Source of the DNA: an uncultured Bryobacterales bacterium
GTDB lineage: Bacteria; Acidobacteriota; Terriglobia; Bryobacterales; UBA6623
Reading direction: 5' to 3'
DNA length: 64,000 nt
Assembly (NCBI GenBank): GCA_951813605.1
Contig: OX638379.1
Coordinates: forward strand, 670,139 to 734,138
This document shows positions 27,529 to 36,356 of the stretch, piece after piece (the stretch's first letter is position 1; each line of letters begins with the position of its first letter). The position numbers and the translations under genes are program-made. Under the pieces are notes generated by a model. That model had not been told where the DNA came from. It worked only from the letters and a program-made list of their open reading frames with translations, and did not search any database.

Positions 27529-28116
27529 TCAGTCAATCAACCAATGGATTTCTATCGAGGCGTCCGCCGTCTGAATGCGGAGCTGCGCTAAGACCCCGGG
27601 TCCTTCACCGGCTTCAACGAAGATCAATTCTCCTGAATCGAGAGCACCAAATGCTTCGTCCAATGAGTCCGCGCGACCCGGTGATTCGGGCGGTACGGTG
27701 TTTAGCTGTCGCGAGAGGAGTAACGCACCTTCCGGAACCTCAGCAGCGATTCCCGCCATCCGCAGAGGTGGCATCTCCGGCTCGCTCGTCAGCAGGTCCC
27801 ACACCGCCGCCACTCCAGCCAGCAGTGCCAGCGGCGCACAGGCCCAGAGAATCCCTGCCAATAGTGGGTTCCTGCTCGCCGGGCCGCCATCATCAAGAGC
27901 AATCCTATCCAATACGCTCACTCTGATGCCGGCACGGAGGCCAGCAGGGATCGTTACGGCGCTGCTCGCCACGGCGGATCTTACGACGTGGAATTCTCCA
28001 ACCTTTTTCGCACACGGCTGGCACTCTCTCACGTGCCCGTCAGTCCAAGTGCGGCGACGACCCTTAAGTTCGCCGCCCGCATAGAGGGCCAATTCCGAAT
28101 CGCGCGGACAACTCAC
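27529..28116 (-). CDS. Zinc-binding anti-sigma factor-like membrane protein
   Basis: 195 residues. The N-terminal part holds H-x3-C-x2-C (GHVRECQPCAKKV), the zinc anti-sigma (ZAS/zf-HC2) signature, followed by one membrane segment (PLLAGILWACAPLALLAGVAAVW, residues about 82-105) and a 90-residue extracytoplasmic part. It overlaps the ECF sigma gene by 4 bases (ATGA) and should bind and restrain that factor at the membrane. A further coupled gene (secretin-N-like) follows. Confidence 0.85.
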   Translation of the reverse strand: MSCPRDSELALYAGGELKGRRRTWTDGHVRECQPCAKKVGEFHVVRSAVASSAVTIPAGLRAGIRVSVLDRIALDDGGPASRNPLLAGILWACAPLALLAGVAAVWDLLTSEPEMPPLRMAGIAAEVPEGALLLSRQLNTVPPESPGRADSLDEAFGALDSGELIFVEAGEGPGVLAQLRIQTADASIEIHWLID

Positions 28117-28739
28117 GATGTCCTCCGTTCTATCCTGAGGATGTACTTCCTGAGCTTCGCACGTGCAGAGCTGATTTGTGATCGGACGGTCGCCTCAGTA
28201 GTGCCGAGTGCCTTTGCGACTTCTCGGGTCGTCAGTCCCTCCAGGTCGCGCAGCGTGATAGCAGCGCCCTCCTTATAGGGAAGCCGTGCGATCGCCTCGC
28301 GAATCAGTTCACGCTGCTCCTGCCGGGCCAAGCTCTCAAACGGCCCTGACTGGCTCGATGCCAGATGCAGCGATTCGATACTCACGCCATGGTGACGCCG
28401 TCTGTTCTTCGCTAAATCTCGACAGACGTTTGCGGTGATGCGGTAAAGCCATGGAGCGAGCTCGCGCGATTCGTCGAACCTCGCCAAATACCGGTAGGCC
28501 CTTACAAATACCTCTTGGACCGCATCCTCCGCATCCGAGTCGCTACCCAAAATCGCCCTTGCCGTACGGAATACGCGTGATTCATGCAGTTCGACGATAT
28601 AACCGAAGGCCGCGACATCACCCGCTTTGGCGGCTACCACAAAGCCGCGAACTGCATCTGGCCCCGGATGATCGGAGGCTCCGTCCGACATCCATTGGAC
28701 TAGACTGACCTCGGAACGCATGCCGATGAATGTGCTCAC
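28113..28739 (-). CDS. ECF RNA polymerase sigma factor (sigma-E/RpoE-like)
   Basis: 208 residues from a GTG at 28739 with GGGGAG ten bases upstream; an ATG at 28721 is an alternative. Sigma-2: GDVAAFGYIVELHESRVFRTA, DSDAEDAVQEVFVRAYRYL (region 2.3/2.4), with APWLYRITANVCRDLAK. Sigma-4: IARLPYKEGAAITLRDLEGL, TTREVAKALGTTEATVRSQISSARAKLRK helix-turn-helix. No sigma-3, as expected. It heads a coupled operon with its anti-sigma partner and a secretin-N-like exported protein. Confidence 0.95.
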   Translation of the reverse strand: MSTFIGMRSEVSLVQWMSDGASDHPGPDAVRGFVVAAKAGDVAAFGYIVELHESRVFRTARAILGSDSDAEDAVQEVFVRAYRYLARFDESRELAPWLYRITANVCRDLAKNRRRHHGVSIESLHLASSQSGPFESLARQEQRELIREAIARLPYKEGAAITLRDLEGLTTREVAKALGTTEATVRSQISSARAKLRKYILRIERRTS

Positions 28740-29258
28740 ATTATTACTACTCCCCGAACACGGGATCCGTGCAAGGAAAACTTGTCGATTAAGCCCTTTG
28801 AGGCCGTTGGCCGAAACTTCGAGCTTGCTTTAGTCGAGCTGATGGCGTTCAACCGTAGAACACCTAGGATCCGTCGCCGAGATTGACAAGTATCGCCGTC
28901 TTCCAGCGTGGATGCCCGCAGGGGCTTCGCACCTCCGGCAAAATCTAGGGCAATACTGCAATGCGCAGTCTCCGCTTGTCGTGGCGGCCTTCGAATTTCT
29001 GCAGCCTGAGAGACGCGGGTGGGCTGGTGGAATCGCCGCGCCTCGTCCACCAGCTTCGGGTCGCTGCAGATCTCGACCCGAGGCGCAAAATCCTCCTCGA
29101 TGACAGCTTGCCATTTCGAGAGCAACGCGCTCAGGTGCGGCATGATGCCCACCCGTGATGCACCTCGGCTAGCCACCTCGGAGCACAAGATTCTGCGGGA
29201 CTGGCTAGGTGCCAAATCACAGGCGGCCGACCGCGCCGGCCGCGAATCCGGAGGGCAG
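28740..29258. other. Intergenic, no reliable gene
   Basis: About 520 bases between the sigma operon (leftward) and the second ADOP fragment (rightward). It should hold the sigma-operon promoter. A minus-strand frame at 28830-29158 has somewhat protein-like sequence but no family match. Confidence 0.4.
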
Positions 29259-29754
29259 ATTATCGAATGCTCTTAGGAATGCGGCAGCCTCCGTGGACAA
29301 GAACCAGCTGGTCACGAGGATTCAATCCATGACCCAACAACTGGATACCAGAACACGTCGCCCAAGATTCAGTCTCGCGTTGTTTGGCGCTTTTTGCAGC
29401 CTGGCGCTCGTTATGGCTACGGTCGGCGTTTACTCTGTCACGAGCTTCGCCACCCGTCGCTGCACGAAGGCCATTGGAATTCAACTGGCGCTCGGAGCAC
29501 CCCAGTCAAGCGTTTACCTCCGGGTCTTCGCTCGCGGGATTCGGCCCGTTGCCATCGGTCTGTGCGGAGGCTTGCTCGTCGCTATTGGGTTCGGCCATCT
29601 CTTGGAGAGTCAATTGTTCGGCATCCGACCGATCGATCCGGTTGCTGTCGCTGGAGGGGTGGTCGCGCTGCTGCTCGTCGGTGTGCTCGGCAGTTTCGTT
29701 CCGGCGCGGCGGGCCTCGCGCATCGACCCCCTTGCCGCGATCCGGTTGGAATGA
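29259..29754 (+). pseudogene. ADOP/MacB-like permease, C-terminal quarter (second copy)
   Basis: Encodes DKNQLVTRIQSMTQQLD, then FGAFCSLALVMATVGVYSVTSFATRR and the last FtsX helices ending RRASRIDPLAAIRLE: the same end of protein as at 25747-26242 with about 90% identical bases. No start, no periplasmic domain. The frame is open a little further left (to 29209) but that part is unlike the family. The differences are mostly silent or conservative, so the copies diverged from a once-functional gene or from paralogues. Confidence 0.8.
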
Positions 29755-29764
29755 ACTCCTGAGA
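29259..29764 (+). repeat. Direct repeat, copy 2 (about 500 bases)
   Basis: Matches 25747-26252. The two copies bracket the ECF sigma operon in the same orientation, 3.5 kb apart, and could recombine to delete it. Confidence 0.85.
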
Positions 29765-29780
29765 TCGAAAGCGCTTCTGG

Positions 29781-30764
29781 CTATTTCCGCTGAGGTCCCG
29801 TCACTTCCCACCACCTGCCGCCGCTCGTAGTCTTGAGGACCCCTCCTTCTCCTCCGTAGTACAAAGTCGGCGGCCTCGTCTTCGTGTCGAAGACCAAGGT
29901 CCAGGTGCGATTTGACCATTGAAGGCCCGCTCGCTGGAAGGTTTGGCCGCTATCGTCGCTGCGGAAAACGCCCTTAGTCGTGCCGGCGTACAAGCGTTCC
30001 GAATTGGCCGGATCGACCGCTAGCACGAGGACACGCTGGATGAGAGGGGTTATTGCCGCGTTCCAGGTCCAGCCGCCGTCTGTAGATCGGTAGACCCCTG
30101 CTGGATCGGTCCCTGCATACAGAATCCTGGAATCAGTGGGGTCGATCGCGAGGGCTGTGATGTCGACGTCGTACAGGCCATCCGGATTTGCACGCCAGTT
30201 CTCACCCGCGTCGGTCGTCATGTATACGCCGTGCCAGGTGCCCGCGTACAGCGTTCTCGGGTGACTGCGGTCGATGACTAGGCATCGCAGCGTCTTGTCG
30301 ATCAGTCCGCGGTTCGCCTCGCGCCACGTCTCCCCGCCGTCGACAGTCTTGAACACTCCTCCGCCATCGGTACCCGCATACACGGTTTTCCCGTTCTCCG
30401 TGTCGATCGCCAAGCCCCGGATTCTGGGATCGGCAATGCCCTCGGAAGCTGAATGCCACGAGGCAGCGGCGTCTGTCGACTTGTATACGCCCATTTCGTA
30501 GGTGCCAACGTACAGCACCTCCGGATTCTCCGGATCGAGTGCGATTGCGCGCGGCGACAGGTTTTCCAGGCCCGTGGACGGCCAGTTGTCCTTGCCTCCC
30601 TGGGTTGTCTTGCAAAGCCCTTTCGCCGCTCCCGCGTAAATCGTCCCCGTGTCTGTGGGATGTAAAGCGATCGCCTGGGTCTCACCGCCTCCCGGCGAGC
30701 CCATTTGGCTCCACGCCGAAACTGGAGGCCATGCGAGCGCGAGGAGCAGCAGCCTAACCTTCAC
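29781..30764 (-). CDS. Secreted Asp-box/Ycf48-like beta-propeller
   Basis: 327 residues from a GTG at 30764 that follows the upstream stop without a gap (TAGGTG), with GGGAGG eight bases upstream. Signal peptide KVRLLLLALAWPPVSAWS. About seven repeats of 43 residues of the type ALDPENPEVLYVGTYEMGVYK then STDAAASW; further boxes TVDGGETW, TTDAGENW, STDGGWTW, SDDSGQTF. This arrangement is found in Ycf48-like photosynthesis assembly factors and in Vps10/sortilin-like propellers; in non-phototrophs they are secreted binding proteins of unknown role. Coupled to the large gene upstream. Confidence 0.8.
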   Translation of the reverse strand: MKVRLLLLALAWPPVSAWSQMGSPGGGETQAIALHPTDTGTIYAGAAKGLCKTTQGGKDNWPSTGLENLSPRAIALDPENPEVLYVGTYEMGVYKSTDAAASWHSASEGIADPRIRGLAIDTENGKTVYAGTDGGGVFKTVDGGETWREANRGLIDKTLRCLVIDRSHPRTLYAGTWHGVYMTTDAGENWRANPDGLYDVDITALAIDPTDSRILYAGTDPAGVYRSTDGGWTWNAAITPLIQRVLVLAVDPANSERLYAGTTKGVFRSDDSGQTFQRAGLQWSNRTWTLVFDTKTRPPTLYYGGEGGVLKTTSGGRWWEVTGPQRK

Positions 30765-32705
30765 CTAGTTTGCCTCCCTTGCGCGCCAAGGGAATTCGTA
30801 ACTTGGCGTCGAGACAAAGCGGTTCATTCCAATCCTGACCGTCGCACCCGAGCCGGGTTCGAGATCGATTTGGAAGTATCTCCCATCGATGTTCGCGACC
30901 CGCTCTTGAAGGGAGCCGCGCCCAGCGGGGACGTCCTCGACGTTCGCCTCGTGGTGCCGAACTTTAGTGATGCGGTGTTCGCCGTAGGCCCCTCCTTGCA
31001 CGATAATCCTTCGCGGTTCGAAGAGGTTGGTGTTTACGATTTCGACCTCGATCGAATCAGAATCAATGCTTGTCACCAGCGCTGACACGCCTTGCGGAAG
31101 ACCCGGCTCCCTGCTGTCCGGGTCGAAGTAGCGTACGTATGAATGCAGCATTTCCCCCCGTTTGTGCACGGGAAGCCCTCCGATCGTCAGCCTCACGAGG
31201 TTGTCGGTCGGCATCGGCTCGAGAGCCAGCCACTGCGCATCGAACCACGTCTCCGGGTCGCCATGCTCGTTAAGAATGCGTGCCAGCCTTCGTTGGATGA
31301 ACTGCAGGTCGTTCTGCATTGCTTCGAGCGGGAACCCGGGGTTGCGCTTTCGCAAGAATTCCGCCCAGCCAAGATCCGCGTCTTCGAGTCCGTCCTTTTT
31401 CCGTGCGAGTTCGATGAGGCGCCCGACCTGCCTCCAATCCTGTTCCGATTGCGAAACGTGCCACAGGTGCACGTAAGGGTGGCCCGACTCGGGTAGGTAA
31501 TGGTGCCACCCTCGGGTACTGTCGTAGCGTACTGGCACCATCGGCACGCCGTCCCTGACTTCGCCGCGTTCGCGCATGACCGCCGCTTGGCTGCGGGGCA
31601 GTGCCAACCAATGGTCTTCTCCCGTGAGAAGCACAGCGGCCTTGGCTGCCGTGAGCGCCGCGAGGACGATGTCCGTTCCTCCTCGAGGCCACTTCCACCC
31701 GTAGTAGCCACCCCACCAGTTGCCATCCATGTGCTCGCCAATCTCTCCATTCAGGCCGACATTGTCTGGTGTGATCCCGCCATTCCGACGTGTGAGGTCC
31801 TCCCACTTGCGAAGGTAGCCGGCAATCCATCGACGATATTTCTCATCGCCCGTGTAGAGGAATGCGTTGGCGATCAGGGGGGCCGCCGTGAGGTTGATCG
31901 GAACATCTCCCCTAGCCATCCGGTCGCTCATGGTCCGAACGATTCGCCCGAACTGATCGTCCTCGGGGTGGTCGTTGATCCAACCTGTCGGGGACTGCAC
32001 TCCCGGAATGTCGTCAAATGGAAGGTGGTAGTAGACGAGGTTCGCATTCGTTGGAATCCAGTCGCGTTTGGTCCAGCTCATTTTGGGACCGCGGCTGCCC
32101 GTCATCGACGCCCGCATTAGCTTCAGTTCAGCGTCGTAGTTGGGCGCTTCAGGATCCTCGCCCGTATACATCGCAGCGAATCGTATCGATCGGTCGCGAA
32201 AACGCTTGTCGTAGGGGTTCGCCATTCCCAGGGGGTAGAAGGATACGTAGCCTTCGCCGTGGTGCATCCAGTCCCAGTTGCTATCGAATTCTCGATAGAT
32301 CTGCCCATAGCGGCTGAATTGGCGCGTGATGCCCTCCCAGACATGGCGGTGCAGGTCGTCGAGCTCTTTCGAGCCGCCAAGAATGTGGTGCAGCGAGAAT
32401 CCCCTGAAGCCCTCGTAGGCGTCGTCCGACGAGTTCATACCACCCTCGTACCGTTCCTTCCACCGAAGCGAGCCGTTGGGGCGGGTGTAGGCGTGATAGA
32501 ACTCGACCCCCGCACGGCTCATCGTCTCGATCAGGTGCCGCTGCATTAGAGCCCAACTGGGAGCTGGCCGAGGGCTGTCCACTTGGATCACCGGGATGGC
32601 TGACACTTCCTTCGGCTCGGGAGAATCCGCCAAGGCCTGTGCCACGGACAAAGCGAGTAGGACTGCGGCATTCGCGCAAGCGTGAAGCTTTGACGGATGC
32701 GTCAT
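30765..32705 (-). CDS. Large secreted protein, unknown family (alpha/alpha-toroid-like)
   Basis: 646 residues from the ATG at 32705 (GGAAGG seven bases upstream), giving a signal peptide (residues 1-27, ending ALADS). I do not recognise a named family. Regularly spaced aromatic and acidic motifs (SLRWKERYEGGMNSSDDAYEGF, FDSNWDWMHHGEG, NGEIGEHMDGNWWGGYYGWKWP) look like the inner face of an alpha/alpha-toroid, a fold of glycoside hydrolases and polysaccharide lyases; the last 130 residues form a beta domain (VRLTIGGLPV to RIGMNRFVS). A periplasmic glycan-active enzyme is plausible but not proven. Translationally coupled to the propeller downstream. Confidence 0.75.
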   Translation of the reverse strand: MTHPSKLHACANAAVLLALSVAQALADSPEPKEVSAIPVIQVDSPRPAPSWALMQRHLIETMSRAGVEFYHAYTRPNGSLRWKERYEGGMNSSDDAYEGFRGFSLHHILGGSKELDDLHRHVWEGITRQFSRYGQIYREFDSNWDWMHHGEGYVSFYPLGMANPYDKRFRDRSIRFAAMYTGEDPEAPNYDAELKLMRASMTGSRGPKMSWTKRDWIPTNANLVYYHLPFDDIPGVQSPTGWINDHPEDDQFGRIVRTMSDRMARGDVPINLTAAPLIANAFLYTGDEKYRRWIAGYLRKWEDLTRRNGGITPDNVGLNGEIGEHMDGNWWGGYYGWKWPRGGTDIVLAALTAAKAAVLLTGEDHWLALPRSQAAVMRERGEVRDGVPMVPVRYDSTRGWHHYLPESGHPYVHLWHVSQSEQDWRQVGRLIELARKKDGLEDADLGWAEFLRKRNPGFPLEAMQNDLQFIQRRLARILNEHGDPETWFDAQWLALEPMPTDNLVRLTIGGLPVHKRGEMLHSYVRYFDPDSREPGLPQGVSALVTSIDSDSIEVEIVNTNLFEPRRIIVQGGAYGEHRITKVRHHEANVEDVPAGRGSLQERVANIDGRYFQIDLEPGSGATVRIGMNRFVSTPSYEFPWRAREAN

Positions 32706-33048
32706 CGCAACACCTTCCATATCCGAGCATTCCTTGCTTTGCTGGGAAGCGCGGGCGCTGCCAAATCCTGTGGTCCGGAGCCAAGACGGCAAGTGGGCGT
32801 GGACGGAATCAAATTGACTCAATCTCGACCGTTCCGACGATTGCCGCTCGCTCGATTGCATCTGCTCCCACCGCTGCTGCTCTCTCGCATGGCCCGGAGC
32901 CTCAAGTTTCGTAGCGGTCACAGCGATCTCGTCAGGCACGGCTGGCCATACCCTTCAATGTCGTCTCCTTTTGGGGCGGGGAATCTTGGGAAAGCCAGTC
33001 CTCGCGCGCCACTATAGTGCCAGCTTCCTTGCTACAACAATAGGCTTG
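32706..33048. other. Divergent promoter region, no gene
   Basis: About 340 bases between the start of the toroid-like gene (minus) and the amidohydrolase (plus). Both open frames extend into it but lack family character there. Confidence 0.4.
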
Positions 33049-34791
33049 ATGCGTCCCGCTGCGGCAAAGCTCCTATCGATTGTCCTGTTCAGTCCGGTGC
33101 CCCAGGCTCTGGCTGCTCCGCCCGATCTGATAGTGCACAACGGCAAGATCGTCACTGTCGACGAACATTTCTCCGTCGCGGACGCGCTCGCGATTGATGG
33201 CGGCCGGATTGCAGCGGTGGGATCGAATTCCACCGTGCTCGCCCTGGCTGGCCCCGACACGAAAGTGATCGATCTCGGGGGCAAGACGATCCTGCCGGGG
33301 TTGATCGACACGCATACCCACCCTTTGGGGGCGGCGATGTATGAGTTCGACCATTTCGTTCCGGACATGGAAACAATCGCCGACGTTCTGGAGTACTTTC
33401 GCCAGCGGGCGCAGGTCGTTCCGGAAGGAGAGTGGATTCGTCTCCAGCAGGTCTTCATTACCCGGTTGCGAGAGCAGCGTTATCCGACACGAGCTGAACT
33501 AGACGAGGCGGCACCGAACCACGCGCTGTATTTCCGCACGGGGCCCGACGCGTCTCTGAACTCGCTAGCTCTGGAACTTAGTGGCATTGACAGGCAATTC
33601 CGCATCCCGCAGGGGACGTTGGGGCGGATCGAGCGCAACGAAAGCGGGGAGCCGACGGGGATCATCCGCAGCGGCGCTCACTTGATCGAGTTCCACGAGA
33701 GCCAAAAGCAGCCAAGCCGGGCCGACAAGCGCCGACGTCTCAAGGAACTCATCGCGGCCTACAACAAAGTAGGGCTGACGAGCATCGCTGACCGGAACGC
33801 GAGCGAGGAAGCGCTCTCGCTTTACGAAGACCTGCTCGACGCCGGCGAGCTCACGGCGCGCGTATTCGTTAGCTTCGCGGTCAATGCTCAGGAACCGCTG
33901 GAGGACATCGAGGCCAAAGTTGCCAAGCTTGCCCGCCATCCCAGGCACAGCTACGACCCGATGCTGTGGCTGCGCGGCATCAAGTTCTTCATGGACGGTG
34001 GAATGCTGACGGGCAGTGCCTTCATGCGCGAGCCCTGGGGTGTGAGCGACGTCTACTCGATCAGCGATCCGAGCTACCGAGGAATGCGGTTCGTACCTCC
34101 GGGCAAGGCTTATGCGATCGCCCGATTGGCACTCGCCCACGGCTTGCAGCCTACGGCTCACTCGGTCGGAGACGGGGCCGTGCATGCGCTCATCGATGCC
34201 TACGCGGAAATCAATGATGAATTCCGAGTACGCGAGATGCGCCCTTGCATCACGCATTCGAACTTCATGAGTCCGGAGGCGATAGAGCGGATGGCCGAGA
34301 TAGGCATAGTAGCCGACTTGCAGCCAGCTTGGCTCGAGCGCGACGGGGCAACTCTGCTCAAGCAGTTCGGAGAGGCCCGCCTACGCTATTTCCAGCCCTA
34401 CAAGAGTCTCCGGCAGGCCGGTGTGACCGTCGGCGGTGGCTCCGACCATATGCAGAAAGTCGGAGGCATGAGGTCGATCAACCCCTACAACCCGTTCTTC
34501 GGGATTTGGATCGCGTTGCGGCGGCAGCCGCGCTGGACCGATGCGGTGATGCAGCCGGAACAGAGGCTTACGCGCGAGGCGGCGATTCGGCTGTACACCA
34601 TCAACAACGCGCATATCACCTTTGCCGAGGACGAGAAAGGGTCATTGGAAGTCGGGAAGCTGGCCGACCTGATCGTCTTGGATCGTGACATCCTAGAGTG
34701 CCCAACGCAGGAAGTGAAGGACATCCTCGTCGAGCAGACCTACCTTGACGGTGAACTGGTCTACCAAGCCGGCAAAGAGGACGGAATCTAG
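33049..34791 (+). CDS. YtcJ-like amidohydrolase (amidohydrolase-3 family), exported
   Basis: About 580 residues from the ATG at 33049, which opens a signal peptide (PAAAKLLSIVLFSPVPQALA). Amidohydrolase features: DLIVHNGKIVTVDEHFSVADALAIDGGRIAAVG (N-terminal beta sandwich), LPGLIDTHTHP (H-x-H metal pair), IKFFMDGGMLTGSAFM, AHSVGDGAVHALIDAY, THSNFMSPEAIERM and the metal/catalytic Asp in GGGSDHMQ, then KLADLIVLDRDI near the end. Family members hydrolyse amide or N-formyl bonds in small molecules. Substrate unknown. Confidence 0.9.
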   Translation: MRPAAAKLLSIVLFSPVPQALAAPPDLIVHNGKIVTVDEHFSVADALAIDGGRIAAVGSNSTVLALAGPDTKVIDLGGKTILPGLIDTHTHPLGAAMYEFDHFVPDMETIADVLEYFRQRAQVVPEGEWIRLQQVFITRLREQRYPTRAELDEAAPNHALYFRTGPDASLNSLALELSGIDRQFRIPQGTLGRIERNESGEPTGIIRSGAHLIEFHESQKQPSRADKRRRLKELIAAYNKVGLTSIADRNASEEALSLYEDLLDAGELTARVFVSFAVNAQEPLEDIEAKVAKLARHPRHSYDPMLWLRGIKFFMDGGMLTGSAFMREPWGVSDVYSISDPSYRGMRFVPPGKAYAIARLALAHGLQPTAHSVGDGAVHALIDAYAEINDEFRVREMRPCITHSNFMSPEAIERMAEIGIVADLQPAWLERDGATLLKQFGEARLRYFQPYKSLRQAGVTVGGGSDHMQKVGGMRSINPYNPFFGIWIALRRQPRWTDAVMQPEQRLTREAAIRLYTINNAHITFAEDEKGSLEVGKLADLIVLDRDILECPTQEVKDILVEQTYLDGELVYQAGKEDGI

Positions 34792-35180
34792 TCGTCTGGT
34801 CTTAGTGGCTCCAGACAGTGCCGGCGCCAAACAGGGTCGTCCCTGGAACCACAGCTCGCGGACTCGATGCACTGCCGGACCAGCTCGTTGGGCTCGGAGT
34901 CCGCCCTTTCCGCCGCCAGGACGGCGCGAAAAACGCCGAGACGGGCCGCTGGGAGGGTCTTGACAATGCCGGTTTTCGTGTCCAATAATCGCCACAATCC
35001 CGAGTGCGACAGGCTCTACGTAGTATTCGATGTCATCCTCTTGTGGCCAAAGGCTACATCGCACTTGAGAACATCTGTCAGGGCACATACGAATAGCTGC
35101 ACGAGTAATCCGGCCCGGGAGCGGCCAGCCACCCTTCTGGTGCGCTCGGCCCGTGTTCACACCCCGCTAGTAAGGCGCTC
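34792..35180. other. Intergenic, no gene seen
   Basis: About 390 bases 3' of the amidohydrolase and of the small membrane gene (convergent). Nothing coding recognised. Confidence 0.4.
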
Positions 35181-35327
35181 CTAGCCGAATTGCATGGATA
35201 GGGATGCAGAGATGCTAAGGGTGGTGAACGCATGGTGTTGCCTATAGACAGGGAACGCAAATACCGAAACGATCAACAGCATCGTCAGAACCACGAGCGT
35301 CCCGACCACAATCGCGAGTGTTTTCAT
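35181..35327 (-). CDS. Small membrane peptide (48 residues), hypothetical
   Basis: ATG at 35327, TAG at 35181. One strongly hydrophobic helix (TLAIVVGTLVVLTMLLIVSVFAF) after a Lys, then a short polar tail ending SLSMQFG. It begins 31 bases after the stop of the membrane protein upstream on the same strand, so it may be the second gene of a small operon. No clear Shine-Dalgarno, no family match. Confidence 0.4.
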   Translation of the reverse strand: MKTLAIVVGTLVVLTMLLIVSVFAFPVYRQHHAFTTLSISASLSMQFG

Positions 35328-35357
35328 CAAGGTGGAAGTCTACGGTGCGTCAACTTC

Positions 35358-35882
35358 TCACTTGGAAGAGTCTCTTTTGTAGATGACCCGGGTCCTGTTG
35401 AACAGAAGGAACCCGCCCGCAGCGATCGGGGCGGCGATGCCGAGGTTCAACAAGACATGCCCGCGCGAGATCAAATCCAATGATTGTCCTCGCACCGCCG
35501 GGGCCAGGGCGTAGATCCCGAGATAGGCACCGGCCGTGGCAAGACAGCCTGACAGGCGCTTCAATATCGGTCGCCGCACCCGAACAACCGCAACCTGGTC
35601 TCGTTTGAACGTCCTGCTCACGCCGGGAGACACCATGAGCACGATGGACGTCGCATCAGCGCTTACTATCTTCCCCTTCACGGTCGCGTACTTGCTTCTC
35701 CCGGCGGGAGGTTCCCAATCGATCTTCAGGACCGTTCGGGTCCGCTCCGGCTGCGCTACCACCCTGACCCAATCCGGCTTAGGGCCCTTCCAGATGGGTT
35801 TAAGGTCCTGGTTGCCGTCGCACAAGCCCGCTCCGCACAGCAGGGCCGGGAGTAGAATGCGGGCTCGTCCAACGACCGGCAC
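35358..35882 (-). CDS. Exported/membrane protein of unknown function
   Basis: 174 residues with a signal-like N-terminus (ARILLPALLCGAGLCDG). The middle (YATVKGKIVSADATSIVLMVSPGVSRTFKRDQVAVVRVRR) is a small beta-barrel/SH3-like stretch seen in many acidobacterial hypothetical proteins, followed by two membrane segments (CLATAGAYLGIYALAPAV and LLNLGIAAPIAAGGFLLF). I cannot assign a function. The small membrane peptide follows on the same strand. Confidence 0.6.
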   Translation of the reverse strand: MPVVGRARILLPALLCGAGLCDGNQDLKPIWKGPKPDWVRVVAQPERTRTVLKIDWEPPAGRSKYATVKGKIVSADATSIVLMVSPGVSRTFKRDQVAVVRVRRPILKRLSGCLATAGAYLGIYALAPAVRGQSLDLISRGHVLLNLGIAAPIAAGGFLLFNRTRVIYKRDSSK

Positions 35883-36342
35883 GCGGTGTCACCAATTGCT
35901 ACAGCAACCGCTTCGCCGGGCCTGAACTTGCATTCTGAACTCAGCGGTCACTCCGGTTTGCGGACGTGTCGACGAGGTCTGGTCTTCCCAATTGGTGGTT
36001 TCGTCGTCGCAGCGGAACTCGGACCGGCGGGGAAGATCTCGCAAAACCCTTGCTGGTACTTTCCTGCTGACATCGACCGAGCAGAATACCACGGAAGAAC
36101 TGAGATCGTGCTGGAGAGAGGGGCGGGGCACGGCGGTACAACGGGATCCGGTGCGCACCCTTCGACTTGGCCTACGGGCTATTCCTGCGTGTCCGATAAT
36201 TGCCTGCCGAGAGAATCCGCGAATTACGTAGGAGCACAGAAGTCGCTGGTGGCATCCTACCGGGGTAGGGCCCGATTGGTCGAGGGCGCTACGCTGTCGG
36301 CCCCGCACGGGCGGTCAAATGCATGACAATGGCATACCAGAA
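35883..36342. other. Intergenic, left edge of the toxin island
   Basis: About 450 bases without a recognisable gene, containing the first TCCGATAATT copy (36191-36204) and, at its right end, the ribosome site of the RelB-like gene. Confidence 0.5.
36191..36204 (+). repeat. Island boundary motif, copy 1 (GTCCGATAATTGCC)
   Basis: Shares 13 bases (TCCGATAATTGCC) with copy 2 and 11 bases (GTCCGATAATT) with copy 3. All three point the same way. Confidence 0.75.
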
Positions 36343-36348
36343 GGGGGA
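36343..36348 (+). promoter_or_regulatory. Shine-Dalgarno pointing at an ACG codon
   Basis: GGGGGA, eight bases before the ACG at 36357. It supports initiation at, or an ancestral ATG in place of, that codon. Confidence 0.6.
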
Positions 36349-36356
36349 AACCGCTC

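Noticed and set aside
28830..29158. Minus-strand frame beginning MPHLSALLSKWQAVIEEDFA
   Set aside because: Somewhat protein-like start but no family, no ribosome site and it runs into non-coding composition.
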